Below are positions 23,471-35,551 of a stretch of DNA of 64,000 nucleotides, piece by piece. Positions within the stretch are counted from its first letter, which is position 1. Each line of letters opens with the position of its first letter. Both the position numbers and the translations under genes were made by a program. Source of the stretch: Pezizomycotina sp. ARF18 (lineage: Eukaryota > Ascomycota); the NCBI GenBank assembly GCA_002224055.1, contig AZLU01000168.1, forward strand, positions 1 through 64,000, read 5' to 3'. The notes under the pieces were generated by a model that ran no database searches, was not told where the DNA came from, and saw only the letters and a list, made by a program, of their open reading frames with translations.

Positions 23471-25306
23471 TCAAGATTCTGAAATTTTCTTACCGTTGTT
23501 GCTGGTTGCCGCCGACGAGCCCTGCTTATCATTCTTTTGTTGCACAAGAGATTTTGAAGCCCCAAGGACTTTTTGCTCTTCATTAGGTATCGGCAAATCA
23601 TCCTCTGCAATGGGACCCGGTTCTTCTGATGGCGCGAGACTGGATACTTTGGAAGCCGTTGAATCGACCGACGAGAATCCTTGTCCTTCAGCACTATCGA
23701 TAGGACTAACAGCGTACGTTTGTGCTCTGTTTAGTTTGATGTCGCCTGGATCCTTCTCATCACGGTGTGCTGCAGAGTATTCTGCGGATCTTCGACGATA
23801 GTCCGCCGGCTTTATGCCGCCCTGAAGAGCATCAAGGCCAGCTGTTGTTGTTTTTACCGCGCTGCTTTCTCGATAACCGTATTGCTGTCTTTAGATGATG
23901 TCGATTCATTCCCTTTGTTGGCTGCAGCGTGCCTGATTTCGTTCCATTGTTGGGCATCAATTGCAAGAACATCGGCGCTCTCTGAACGACACCATAGTTA
24001 TAACCTTCGCCATCCGCATTCCCAAATTTTACCAACACTGGTGTGATTACAGTAACGACTACGAGAGGCGCGGATAAGGAAGCTCCTTCATCGTCGTCGC
24101 CTTGGGTGGAATCAAATCCTACCGAATACATAATATCAGGCTGGAATTGCTCCCCAACGTGTCTGGCAATTTGCAGATCAAACATCGCTCTCTGCTTTCC
24201 TAAAATGATAGCCAAGGAAGCTGCGTTGTCAAGAAGAGCGGCTACGTCTTCCTCCTTCGAACCAGAGTCTTGGTTCAACGATCCTAAAGGATCCAGTAGT
24301 TTCAGGATCCTGAGAAAAAGCTCCTCTCGTACCTTTTCTCTCTGATCAGATACCTTTATTCGCTCTGAATTTTTGTCAATCACCGTCAAAGTTTGCGATC
24401 TCCACAACGAGGCGTCTCTTTTGGCGCTCAAAGCCTCGCTTTCGTTTTCTATTTCCACTTTTTAAAACCCCTCCCATTTCAATTAGCGTATGCCACTTAT
24501 TGGAATTTCCAAAAGAGAGGAGCACCCACGTTCCAGAAGGTCCTGATATACTTTCTGCAATCCAGGATCAAGACCGAAGAACATGTTCTCATTGAAGAAT
24601 GCAGCCTGGATCATGGCGAAAATACTAGCTCGAATTAGGAGCCTCAAGATGTTTAGCGGGTTCGGCGACGATGCTAATAAAATCCCCAGTTCGCCCATCG
24701 TGACCTTCTCTCCAGACATTTCACCTATCGCCTTCTGGAATTCTGGGTTAAAAAATAACGCCGCCCGTACAGCATCCGCATTGGTGTTCCTGAGCAGTAC
24801 TTGAATGATGTTTTTAATAGCCTGACTTATTTGGTTGAACAAGCCAACAACAAATGAATCGTCTACAGCTTGGCTACGTTCCTGGGAACGGAGTTGCGAC
24901 TCCTGGACGATCTTCAACTTTTGTTTCGTTTCGTTCAACGACTGCTGCAGAGTTTCGATCTTCGAATCCTTTTCGGTCCGGATGTGCCTCACTTCGTCTT
25001 GGGAATCCCTATATTTTCGCTTATACTCCTCCAGTTCTGCGAATAGCCCTTCGATACTGTTGTGCATCATCTCTTTACGATCACCTTGTGCGTGAGGTGG
25101 TCTTATGTCCGCAGACCTGCGTTGAGCCTGGTTTGCCAGTGCCGGCGCCGGCCCTTGTGGGCTCGTGGGATATGGCTAGGAAAATATACTACATCAGTCA
25201 CTTTTTTTTCCTTCGTTAGGTCAGCAATCAATGGGGATGTGGCATACATCCGCAGACTCTCCAGTATTTGGCCGCGAGAATCTTGAACCGGTAGAAACCT
25301 TGACAT
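23471..25306 (-). CDS. Fungal coiled-coil protein of unknown function
   Basis: The reading starts near 25306 (MSRFLPVQDSRGQILESLR), crosses an intron with a GTATGC donor, a CTGAC/CTAAC branch point and a TTTCCTAG acceptor (about 25250-25175), and continues QAQRRSADIRPPHAQGDRKE. A coiled coil follows (GLFAELEEYKRKYRDSQDEV, about 25050-24870). Next is a helical domain, IKNIIQVLLRNTNADAVRAA to FAMIQAAFFNENMFFGLDPG, and then WRSQTLTVIDKNSERIKVSD leading into a second helical region. The C-terminal tail is Ser-rich and disordered and ends SNNGKKISES at 23471. I recall ascomycete proteins with this order of parts (coiled coil, helical region containing FFG, WRS block) but no assigned function. There is no signal peptide. 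Two or more frame slips or a further intron are needed near 24470 and 23840. Confidence 0.6.
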
Positions 25307-26197
25307 CGTTGCAGGGCGATATGACCAAGTCTTTTGAGAGGCCTCGAGTGGTTCCTGACGGCTTCTCACCGCCGCGTCTCGCGTTACTGGGAGCTCCCTT
25401 TTCTGGTGATCAATAGACTGTCAGAGCGATGACGAGATATTATCAAGGAGAGCGGTTCTTACGATGACGAATATATTCCAGATTTCAGACTAAGATGAAA
25501 GGTAATCTACGATCCGAAAGTAAATAAAGGAAGATCCAACAGCAGGGCTATGGAACAAGAAAAGAGGCATGGCCGTTTGGACGCAAGACCTGACCATTGG
25601 TCACAGCCTTCCCCACCTCGCTAGAAAACCACACTCAATCTATCAGGACTCTGGGTCGCAGGGATCCGTGCGGCTGAACTGAAAGGAGGCAATGCCGACC
25701 TTCTCAAATGTAGAACGATTCACCATTGCATTTCTCACACACAATACATTGCCTTTGGTACTAAAAAACAAAATGGGACACCTGCGGAGTCCGTTTTCGC
25801 GTGCTTATCTACGATCTGGCAAGCAAGTCGAAGACTTTTTCTCCTCTCAAGGGTGGTTACTGGAAGAGTTGGTCGCCCCACATTCTGGTTATTAACACCC
25901 ATTACGCCCATAGACATAACAACTTCGTTGAAGAAAAAAACCTTGCTTTTTCGCTCATCTGCTCTCTAACCTACCAGTACCCCTTATCGGAAGAAAGGCT
26001 TCAAAGCAATAAAGAAGTAAGGACGAGAATAGTTTATTCTCTATACCTCTCTCTACAGTGCTGTGGGCTTCGGAACTTGGAACAGCTTTCATCACGACTG
26101 CAGAGCTCTCTTTCCCCTCAAACTAGTCCGTCCCGGAATAACGGCGTGGTCATTGGACGTAACCGATTCATCTCGGCGTTACCTTTAGCTTGAAGGT
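25307..26197. other. Divergent intergenic region
   Basis: About 0.9 kb separates the starts of the coiled-coil gene (-) and the HSPA12-like gene (+). It could serve both as promoter. No gene or strong motif recognised. Confidence 0.5.
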
Positions 26198-28946
26198 ATG
26201 GCGGCGGTCAACAATCCCCAGAACGAGACAAGGCTGGTAGTCGGTGTAGACTACGGGACGACGTATAGGTCAGTTACACTTTAACAAATAGAGAAGAGGT
26301 TTTAAAAGAAAAGGTCTCCTAGCTAACGACTATTTCTGTAGTGGTAAATAATCCCTTCCCCACTTGTAGTAAAGCCTGGAAGCCTGACGCGTGCTTGGAA
26401 ATAAAGGTGTCGCCTGGAGTCATACCGGCTACCAGAATATCGAGTCTATAGCTGTCATAAACTCGTGGCCTGGTAGCGGGAATACAAACGAAGCAAAAAC
26501 ACCGTCGGTTATCGCCTACGGCACTGGACCTGAATTTCCCAAAGGTTTGTCGAGATATATATATATTTCCTAGTTTTTGTTTCCCTTTCGTACAGCATCC
26601 CTCTACCTTTTACTACCTTGAAAACATATATGATTTCTTACTCCTTTACACTTTTCTCGAGTCCGTGCTAACAGTAACAAGGCTACCGATGGGGTTCGGA
26701 TATACCAACTCGTGCTCCTCGACATGTCTGGATCAAACTGCTCCTCAATTCACCCAACGGAGCCGCAAACCACCTCAACAGGCTAAATGCGGATCCTAGC
26801 TTTCAGAACAAAACGAGGTTTACCCCACCAGCGGGTTCATGGCTCTGCCACCGAACAAAACTGCCGTCGATGTTGTTGCGGATTACCTCGCTGGCCTTTA
26901 CGAGCACGCGATGGAAAAGTTGGTCCTGGCGCATGGGAAGGAAATGATCGATGTTACGCCTATCGAATTCGTACTCACTGTTCCCGCGATATGGAGCCAT
27001 AAAGCTCAGGTTGCGACCAAAGAGGCGGCAAAGAGGGCTGGTTTCGCGAGTAGAGAACAGGACAAAATCCGGCTCGTTAGCGAGCCGGAGGCTGCAGCTA
27101 TCTATACTATCAGATCTACTTTCGAAAGGAATGTCAACTTACAGAGTTTACAAGTATGATCCGTGCTTGTTCTCTTTATTTTATGGTGTACAAATTCCTT
27201 GTGCAAGAGGTCGGAAAGCTAAACAGGTTGTTTTTAATCATATTTAGGTTGGTGATCACTTCGTTATGTGTGATGCTGGTGGAGGCACAGTGGTAAGATT
27301 ACCTTTGATTGAGCAGACTTAATCGAAAGCTATCAGAAGATTCAGAGAGAAAAATAAAAAAGAAGAAAACGCACTCACGCACGACACAAATTGTAGGATC
27401 TTATTTCCTATGAGGTTGTTCAAATCAATCCTCTCAAGATCGCTGAGGTAGTAATTGGCTCTGGCGGAAATTGCGGCTCCACTTTCATTGATTCTCAGTT
27501 CCAAATTTACTTGAAAAACGTCTTGGTCCAAGCTTGCAAAGCATTCCAATGACCAAGCGGGGCCCTGGTAGCCGATTGATGAGCGAGTTCGAAACTGTTA
27601 AACGTGGTTTCGGAACGGGTGCCGGAACCACACGGCCCATGTTTCTCACTCTGAACGTACCGAACAACCCTAAAGCTGGTATCAACGATGGCGAATTCGA
27701 ATTAAGCAGGTGAGCCGACCAAAGTTTAGCAAAATAGCATCGATATTGTAAAATAAGTAATTCCCGGGCCGGGGCAGTAGGAACGGTTGAAAGCTAACGT
27801 AGTTAATTATTAGTGAGGAGCTTAAAGAAACGTTTACCCCCGTTATCAAAGATATCATCACTTTATTGAACGACCAAATTTCAGCCATAACCAAAAAGGG
27901 AGGCAAAATCAAATAATATTTCTGGTAGGCGGTTTTGGCGAATCGGACTACCTTCTTAAGTGTCTGAAAGATAACACCTGGGGATCTGTGGGTAAATTGG
28001 AAATTATTCGCCCACCTCAAGCGTAGGGATTCCTCCCGATATGCTCCTTCGTATCTCTTCGTCCTTCATCGTATCACGGAATATATGTCAGCTGCTGACG
28101 AGGGTTGTGGTATTTCAGTTGGTCAGCGGTCTCTCGCGGAGCTGTTCTTTGGGGATTGGAGGGCGATCTTGTCGTCGACACCAGAAAGTGCAGACGGCAT
28201 TATGGTACTGAACTCTTGAAGCACTTTGATCCGCAAATACACAACGAAGTTGATGCGATGATTTCAACCTTTACCGGCCTTAAGATGGCGCGGAATCAGC
28301 TAAGTTGGATTATCAATAAGGCATGTTTATTTGCCCAAAGATACCGAGAATAACCTAACGTTAACTACCTAGACCTGCTAACAAAGCCGGTTCTTTGATG
28401 AGTAGGTGATGAAATGGGCTCTTCTCAGCAATTCAAACTGTCTTGCGTCACATCATTTCACAAAGGCGAAAAGTTGATACATCAAACCCAACTGATTGCC
28501 TGTGACGCGGACGATGCGCCATCGAATCTCAAGGACAAAGGTATAGCTAGACTTCGCCGCAGGAAAAGAAACATTTTCTGTTTCTTAAAATACCGTACCA
28601 TCTTTGAAATATCCAACGTGCGTAACCTTGCTAACTGTATATATAGATGTATATGACCTGTGCATGCTCACAGCAGACCTTTCCAATGTTCCGGAGTATG
28701 AATTCGACGAATGCCAAATTGGAAACAAAACTTTCCTGCGGGCCGAATTCAGCATCGAAATGACCTTTCAAAGTGCCGAGATCAAGTTTGAAACCTGGTT
28801 TAAAGGGAAGTGCTATGGAGCAGTTAAAACAAATACTAGACTGCTTGCATTTCGAATCTCCCTTACCTCGCTATCTTCAAATTATTATTATTATTATTAT
28901 TATTTTTAAATTTTAATTCTAATTTTAGGTGTCATATACGTTTTGA
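26198..28946 (+). CDS. HSPA12-like Hsp70-family ATPase
   Basis: Fungal HSPA12-type proteins share the actin/Hsp70 ATPase fold but lack the classical Hsp70 peptide-binding domain. Exon 1 (ATG 26198) ends in RLVVGVDYGTTYS, the phosphate-1 loop. The text resumes GVAWSHTGYQNIESI, then GYRWGSDIPTRAPRHVWIKL, then ADYLAGLYEHAMEKL with IEFVLTVPAIWSHKAQVATK and LVSEPEAAAIYT. The phosphate-2 loop is MCDAGGGTV joined across an intron to DLISYEVVQINP. The adenosine motif VGGFGESDYLLKCLKDN lies near 27930. C-terminal strands follow (VPEYEFDECQIGNKTFLRAE; IKFETWFKGKCYGAV). A last small exon, VSYTF at 28929-28946, gives the kind of short hydrophobic end this family has, although its donor (GTTAAA near 28822) is weak. 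At least five introns and several one-base slips are present. The molecular role in fungi is unknown. Confidence 0.8.
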
Positions 28947-29298
28947 CAAAAGAATTAATCTTTCACAATTATTTTTGGGAACTTCTCTCCCAGCCTTTGG
29001 TATATCTTAAAATTCAGTGGCTTCTTGTAAAACACGGTCCGCATGTACGTCCTTTTAATGTGGCTTTGTTATCTAAAAAAGGAGGGGACATCGTAAGTGG
29101 TAGAAGTGGTGTGTATAGAATTTTGTGTCATTCCTTGTTCTCATTGTTTTAGTTACAGGTCTAGGCCTCACAACAGCCAGTCTACATCGACTCTTCAACT
29201 TGGAATCATTGGAATATCTCTCTCTCTCTCTCTCTCTCTCTCTATTTTAAAAATATATATTTGCTATTTTTGTGTACATAAATGTATCTCGATTTTTG

Positions 29299-29739
29299 TC
29301 TCATCGTCTGTCAAAACGGTATACCTAATGATAGGTCATTTAATATAATTTGCATTCAACGTCTTTAAAGTACTCAGTGGTTAGCAAATGTATGGTTTGA
29401 TGAAACCGATGCCGCATCTTCTCAATGGATTCAGGTTCACGGGCAACCGCATTACAGTCAGAACCGCGTCAATCGCGACTGATAAGTATACTGTTGTTGC
29501 ATGCTTAGGCACCTAGTTCTCATCGTCTGTCAAAACGGTATACCTAATGATAGGTCATTTAATATAATTTTGCATTCAACGTCTTTAAAGTACTCAGTGG
29601 TTAGCAAATGTATGGTTTGATGAAACCGATGCCGCATCTTCTCAATGGATTCAGGTTCACGGGCAACCGCATTACAGTCAGAACCCGCGTCAATTCGCGA
29701 CTGATAAGTATACTGTTGTTGCATGCTTAGGCACCTAGT
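29299..29739 (+). repeat. 219-bp direct tandem duplication (two copies)
   Basis: Copy 1 covers 29299-29517 and copy 2 covers 29518-29739. Aligned by eye, they have no substitution and differ only by one extra base in three homopolymers of copy 2 (TTT/TTTT, CC/CCC, T/TT). There is no open frame of note and no terminal inverted repeat, so it looks like a simple recent duplication rather than a mobile element. Confidence 0.9.
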
Positions 29740-29934
29740 GGGTATTCGTGTTTACAAAGATGCAATGCATCCTTAAAGTTCTACCTATTGTAAAGGGATA
29801 TCATATGTACAAGTCTAAAAATTATAGAAATGACTTGGAGCGGCTAAGTTACATGGCAGCGGCCCTGAAATAAATAATAATAACGACTACTTGGGTTAAC
29901 GTTATACATCAAAGGGGGTAGTGAAGGATCACGA

Positions 29935-30008
29935 CCCCCTCCAATAATGAAGTAACTACTTAACTACTTAACCCCCTCCAATAATGAAGTAACTACTTAA
30001 CTACTTAA
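29935..30008 (+). repeat. 37-bp perfect tandem duplication
   Basis: The unit beginning CCCCCTCCAATAATG and ending CTACTTAA occurs twice in direct succession (29935-29971 and 29972-30008) with no difference. Each unit itself contains two short copies of TAACTACT. Confidence 0.9.
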
Positions 30009-30126
30009 CGTTCTACCGATTACCATTATCAAATAATAATATAATATTAGTAGTAGCTCTCATGTAATAAAATTTAAAATAGATAGAACCATATATATAT
30101 TATTATATACCAGTAATCCATACCTA

Positions 30127-30158
<32 letters not shown>

Positions 30159-30690
30159 CAATATATCGTTCTAACTCTTTCTTTTCCTCTATATTTCTTT
30201 CTTACATTCTGCTTACTTATTGCTGAAAACGATACTTGAAAGATTGAATTGGTACCCGCATCATAATTAGCAAAGTAGCTGTGTTGCACTTAAGCCCTTA
30301 CTTCCTTGAACAATATCGTATATTTTGGTGGAGACTCCCAACTTTAATAGATTCTAGCTCGCTCAGCAGAGAGTCTATTGCGTTACATACCAGTAAGTGC
30401 TAGGCTGTGCAAGATTTAATAATTTCTGTCCTGGTCCCCCGAAGCTTTCAAGGGTCCTGTATACCATCTGCAGAACACCTACACGAAGCACCCATTCGCT
30501 AACCCAATGGCTTTACCCTTCTTTGGCCTAGATTGCATTTGCCCGCCGATAAACCCGCGGGTTCCAACCAGAGGGTGGTCTCCCAGGCCTTGTCTCTCCA
30601 GATCAGGCTTACAAATTTCCCTTTTTACCTACCCAGCACAGAAGATTTCGAAACATAGACGATTCTCGACATCGATAATCAGCAGTAAAG

Positions 30691-31914
30691 CGATGGCGAT
30701 GATACGCAGGCCAGGCCGCAGGCAGTCGCCGAAATGACACTCCTCCGCGATGGATCCGGCTATCTTTACGAAGACCTACCCTACTGCAGCACCAGCATCG
30801 AAGAAGACACAAACTCGCTCTGCAGGTGCTCCCAGAACATCCTCCGGCCGTCTACAGTCTATACACGACCCTCCAAGACATTATTCCGCTTGAGAACTCT
30901 ATTGACTATGAGGGCTTCACCTTCTACGTACCTCACTATCCGGACCTTCACGAAACATCCGGCTTAGGATGCCCAATCTCGGAAATCGCTCGCCATGACA
31001 TTAGCCTCGAGCAAGCCGATCTGTTACTTGATATCGAAAATACCCAGAGAACGGCCTCACGGAATATTGATGCGTTGTTTACGAGGGTAGAGAGACATGC
31101 ACGAGGTATAGACTACACAGGGTATATCTATATTAGAATATAAGATTAGGGCAGTACTGACAGAGTTCGTTCTTTCGTATTTGACCAGGGCATGAAAATG
31201 ATTGCCAAACGACGTTCGGCCGCGGGCAACAGTATGAGGTTTAAAATGGCCGTACAGTTTATGACGTTGCCTACCATCTACCAGATACTTCCTAAAATCT
31301 CTTCGCTTGTCACTTTCCGCGAAGGCTTCGACATATGCTTCTGCCTCATCGGAAACAATAGTGTGCTCCATTATCGCCGAAACGGTAGACGTGGTCACAA
31401 TTACAATAGTCCTTACTCGTCCCCACCGCAGCAGCAACAGCAGCAGCAGCTTGGGACTTGTGGGATAGCGAAGACGAAAAGGCGCACGAAGAAGATACGG
31501 AACACTACGAGGACGGAACTATATTGATTTGAATTTGGGAATAGCCTGCGGTCAAGCGATTTCAGTCATATAAAGTCACCTCCTGGGTTTGAAGAAGCCA
31601 AAAGCACGGACGTTTCTCCGGCGTCTTCCTCAGCAGTGACGCCGGAAGATAGGTCGCCAGTTAGCCGTGAGGAAATTTTGTTACTAAACTCACCGCCTGC
31701 AGGTCTTTTTCCATCCCCAGAGCAAGATAATGACGGCCTTCCGCTGCTGGATGCCGGGTATCCACGATGATACTGACGCTGAAACGGTATATAGCTACAC
31801 CGGGGATGACGATCATTCAATTGATAATCTCCCACGAGGTACAAAAGCCATGGCCGCCACCGGCAGTGAACAGACATCAAAGGAATCAAATGAGGCGATC
31901 GATGAAGGCAGATG
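30691..31914 (+). CDS. Unrecognised acidic protein gene
   Basis: Coding character is seen from about 30691 (DGDDTQARPQAVAEMTLLRD, then GSGYLYEDLPYCSTSIEEDT), then, in the next frame, VYSLYTTLQDIIPLENSIDY and EGFTFYVPHYPDLHETSGLG. The exon ends in a good donor near 31107 (GTATAG), with CTGACAG and TTTGACCAG closing the intron at about 31190. After it the frames are harder to follow: a Ser/Thr-rich stretch with CAG repeats (31430-31450), then an acidic Ser/Pro region (SPPGFEEAKSTDVSPASSSA; LFPSPEQDNDGLPLLDAGYP) and an end near 31914 (AMAATGSEQTSKESNEAIDE). I do not recognise the family and do not know the true start. The two ends may belong to different genes. Confidence 0.4.
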
Positions 31915-32724
31915 ATTACCGAAAGACTACAAGAAGAGAGCTAATTTGCTAAGAACTCGTTTTACGTTTTGGCTTCAGTTTTTGAGAAGAGCAGCTATGA
32001 GCTCATGGCTGTTGGTTGGATTCAGAGGACTAAGCATACCTTTTGAAATATGGACTTGGGGAAATTGTTGCTTACCTCTAAAGTACAGTCCATTATTAGC
32101 ATTGTTTCGAAGATGAAATTGCTTGGGAAACCTCTCTCTCTTTTTTTTTAATATATACGGATGCAAGAAGTGCGCACTTCCTGCTTTATGGAGTACAAGC
32201 ACTAATAGACCATTGTTTTTAGAAGTTTTTGGTCTTCATTCAGTACTTTAATCTCCTGTTCTGATTTTTGTTCGTTGCTGTAATTTTTTCTAGTTGGGCG
32301 CCAAAGGGCGATAATAAGTATAGTTATACTTATTCAACTTGGAAGATAATAATAGATGTCCAGGAGCCTGACCTTGTGTGATATAACTTTTGACAACATC
32401 ATAGCTGTATGGAGTCGGAGGGCAACTCGGTATATCTCTCTCTACTATGAAGGTGTAGGTAAGTATGTTAGAAGGATAATTTTATAAAGGTACAAGGAGC
32501 TTTGGTAGTTTCTCATACTATATATTAGATCTCCGCTGAAAGCGGTTTCTAAAAAATCAACGATACAGAAAAATTTCCCTCGTACTGGTTCAACCAAAAA
32601 AATCAATAAATAAATCAATTAAAAAGGTCATTGAAAAAAGCCAAAAGAGAGAAAAAAAAAAAAAAAGAAAAAAGAAAAAAAAAAAAAAAGAAAGAAAGAA
32701 AGAAAGAAAGAAGAAAGAAAGAAA

Positions 32725-32755
<31 letters not shown>

Positions 32756-32936
32756 AGAAAGCCGTGATATATTAATTCCTTTTAATTTTCGCACATATAT
32801 TAATCTCAATACACTATCTACTTCAGTCTAGTTATACACGGAGCTATTTTTCGATATGAAGGAGCACTAAATCAACTAAACCAAAAGCTCCTTTATATCT
32901 TCCTAGATCTCTTATTGTTGTTGGAAGCAAAAAAAA
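31915..32936. other. Intergenic with GAAA microsatellite
   Basis: The spacer ends in a purine-rich (GAAA)n/(GAA)n block at about 32650-32760. A Lys/Glu/Arg-only open frame there is a by-product. No gene recognised. Confidence 0.6.
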
Positions 32937-35089
32937 ATGTCCGACTTTAGCGGGCAGAGGCAGAAGTATCTGCTCGACGGGGTCGCCGGCCCCCCAACAG
33001 CAAGCGCGACCAGTCAATTTCTAGCGCACGTTCGTCAAGCGCCTGGACCGGCGAGACTCCGCAAACACCTCCTTCGCCGCTGCGCTTTCTCATGCAAAAT
33101 GACGAACATTCAATTAACACGCCGTCGAAAGATAAAGGTATAGCGACGTTATAGACGAGTTGCACGATGTAATGTGGAGGGATGTCAGGAGGAGGAAGTC
33201 GGATCAGTACAACAACCAGGCGCCGCAAAGCGCAGCGACCGAACTGAACAGCCCGCCGCTTCTAGGGTCGGCGACGTTTACACCACAGAAGCAAAGGCAG
33301 CAAAATCCGTATCAGTATCAACATCAAATTGAGATTCGCCTAGGAGCTTTCCTTCGGGTCTAGCTCGGTAATAGTCCCATGAGTAGTCCATTCAACAGCA
33401 GCCCGGGAGATGCTCAGCGGCCGCCAATCTCTTCACGAATAGCACCACCGTCGCACTTCTACTCTCGTTGCCAATCAGTTCAATAGGCGTACGACCACCC
33501 GAACAGAGGCAACACCATCGCCGCAACTCCAGCATGTACAGCAGCCCTGTGGATGGAGGCGACGCGAGGTTCCGCAGGTCGCAATTGCAAACGGCGAAGC
33601 TAACTTCATGCTGAACCGGAGCCTGTTCGGCTGCAAGGGTGAAGATCCTCGCTGCGCAGCAGGAACGTGCGCCTGCAATACTCCCGGGCCTCCCGGCGAA
33701 CCGGCCGGTTCGTATTCCGTCTACGAACCTCGTTCGTTCCGCCGACAGGGAGGAAGCCTATAAGGATATCGGACGGCCTCAATCCCCACCAACCCTTTGA
33801 CTTTTCCGGTTCGAACCCCCCGCGCAGGGAACTCTATCCGTTTCAAGGCTACCACATTGAGCTTGAAGATTGCGGTGCCAATTCTGGACTCGGTGTCGTA
33901 GATCAATGGCTGGCCAGGTGGCAGGAGAAGAACAGCCAGCCGTTTTCGAGGCCGGCTCAAGAGCTTCAATGGCATATTAGGATGCAAATAAGGAATTGTC
34001 AATGGATTCAAGCACCCGATCTTCCCGGAATACGACGGGCTTTTGACGCTTCCCACCTTAATCCCGGTGTCCATTTCAGAGACGTTAGGCCTGGAGAAAA
34101 CAAGACTCTTCAAGGTAAGGATATCCAGATTACCATCGAAATCGTAAAACAGATTTCGAATATATATATGTTTGAATAACCGTATTTCTAATCTTTGCAA
34201 ATATTTCCTTTTTGACTAGATAACGCAATGTGGGCGAGTAGTAGGCCGAAACTGGTTACAAACGCCAACTTGAATGCTACCCCACGCCATATTTCGAATT
34301 TTCAAACAGTTGGCTCCGCAGGCTCCAAGGCACGATAAGCCCCGGTCCTCAATCAGATCCTCCTCGGGGATCTCAGGGAGCTCAGGCCAACATAAATCGC
34401 CTGGTCAACGGTGAAATAGCTCCTGATGAGACGACGTTTAAGGAACATCCGGAACTTTACGTATTTAACCCAGAGGGCCTAATCCTGGAACTCCACCGGC
34501 TCAAGGAAGGGTAGTAATCGATCTAGACCTGTTCGAAATGGAGGCCGAAATCCGATGCCAAATCTTATCTTTCGATGACCCGAGGATCAAGCAAATATTT
34601 ATGGCCAAGGATGATCCGAAACCTCATACCAAGACGAACAGCATCAGTGACTCGAGAAAAACAAAACCTGGCCGATGGAGTTTGCGATCCTGAGGAGCTA
34701 CAAGTACCCCGTCAACGATTGGCCGGATATGAACGTCCTAGCCCGCACCGTGGAGCAGCGCAATTGCCCCCACTTTGACGGTAAGGCGGGTTTATATACT
34801 TTGAAGAGCACACGTTCCCGAGCATCGTCGACTTATGGCTAATAAAGATCCGGTGTTGGCGCCGATGGTCCAGAACGTGACGAGCTCGGTAATGAAGAGG
34901 TGGCTCGAGATGGTAGAACCCGCTTATACCGCGTTCGAGGGAAACAGGCACATTCCTATGTCCCCTTACATCCCCACCCTCGCAACTTTGGGAGGTGGGC
35001 CGAGTTCAGGTACGTTCCTGCAACCGGACACTGGATATTATACTTCTTCCGAAGCCGCTGGACTGGAAGGGTTAAAAGAAATTAAATAA
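32937..35089 (+). CDS. Unrecognised gene with Ser/Pro/Gln-rich N-terminus
   Basis: ATG 32937 follows seven A's and opens MSDFSGQRQKYLLDGVAGPP. After frame slips the text continues DVIDELHDVMWRDVRRRKSD, a Gln-rich stretch (QKQRQQNPYQYQHQ) and a Ser/Pro stretch (SPMSSPFNSSPGDAQRPPIS). A folded-looking region follows: YPFQGYHIELEDCGANSGLG, DQWLARWQEKNSQPFSRPAQ, ELQWHIRMQIRNCQWIQAPD. An intron (donor GTAAGG near 34113, acceptor CTAG near 34220) leads to ELYVFNPEGLILELHRLKEG, LFEMEAEIRCQILSFDDPRI, and a last part beginning MANKDPVLAPMVQNVTSSVM that ends LEGLKEIK at 35089. There is no membrane segment. The order of conserved-looking blocks suggests one real protein of about 650-700 residues, but I cannot name the family. 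Confidence 0.5.
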
Positions 35090-35512
35090 GTTAACTTAGT
35101 ATATTTGCTACTTTGGGAGGACTTTGTGTGAGGGAGAACATCTGTTTCGTTTTGTTATTCTCTTTCTATTTTGTTTTCCCATATTTTGTCCCTTTGTTTC
35201 TTCTGCTCAATATATGTAAGAAAGAGAAGGGGAGAATAACCCTCTAGAATGAAGGTCATGTAGAAGTGCAGGAGGATATATTATCGGGGACTAGTTTGTA
35301 AAGTTGTTTCGACTTCTGTTCAGAGCGATTAGCCATGTTGGAGGAGAGATATAAGTGTTTCCTTTCCGTCTTTTTCGTTTGTTTGGTTTCTCATTCGGTT
35401 ACATACTTTTGCATTTTACTCCATTTTACATTAAAGCTATCGAATGAGAGCGGCATTAGCAGGCTACGACGGTTTCCCTTCCCTTCTTTTCTCGTTTCAG
35501 TGTTGTAATTTG

Positions 35513-35551
<39 letters not shown>

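Larger units (their letters stand above)
28947..30690. other. Intergenic with tandem duplications and long A tract
   Basis: It contains a (CT)n tract (about 29218-29243), the 219-bp tandem duplication, the 37-bp tandem duplication and an A tract of about 28 nt (30131-30158). No gene recognised. Confidence 0.6.

Noticed and set aside
29299-29739. Tandem copies as a CRISPR array or mobile element
   Set aside because: There are only two contiguous copies without spacers, terminal repeats or a coding frame. It is a simple duplication.
32631-32831. Lys/Glu/Arg-rich frame over the GAAA repeat
   Set aside because: It is a direct translation of a microsatellite and carries no evidence of being a gene.
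33808-33818. GGTTCGAACCC, a perfect tRNA B-box-like string
   Set aside because: It lies inside a coding frame, has no A-box at the right distance upstream, and the flanks do not fold into a cloverleaf.
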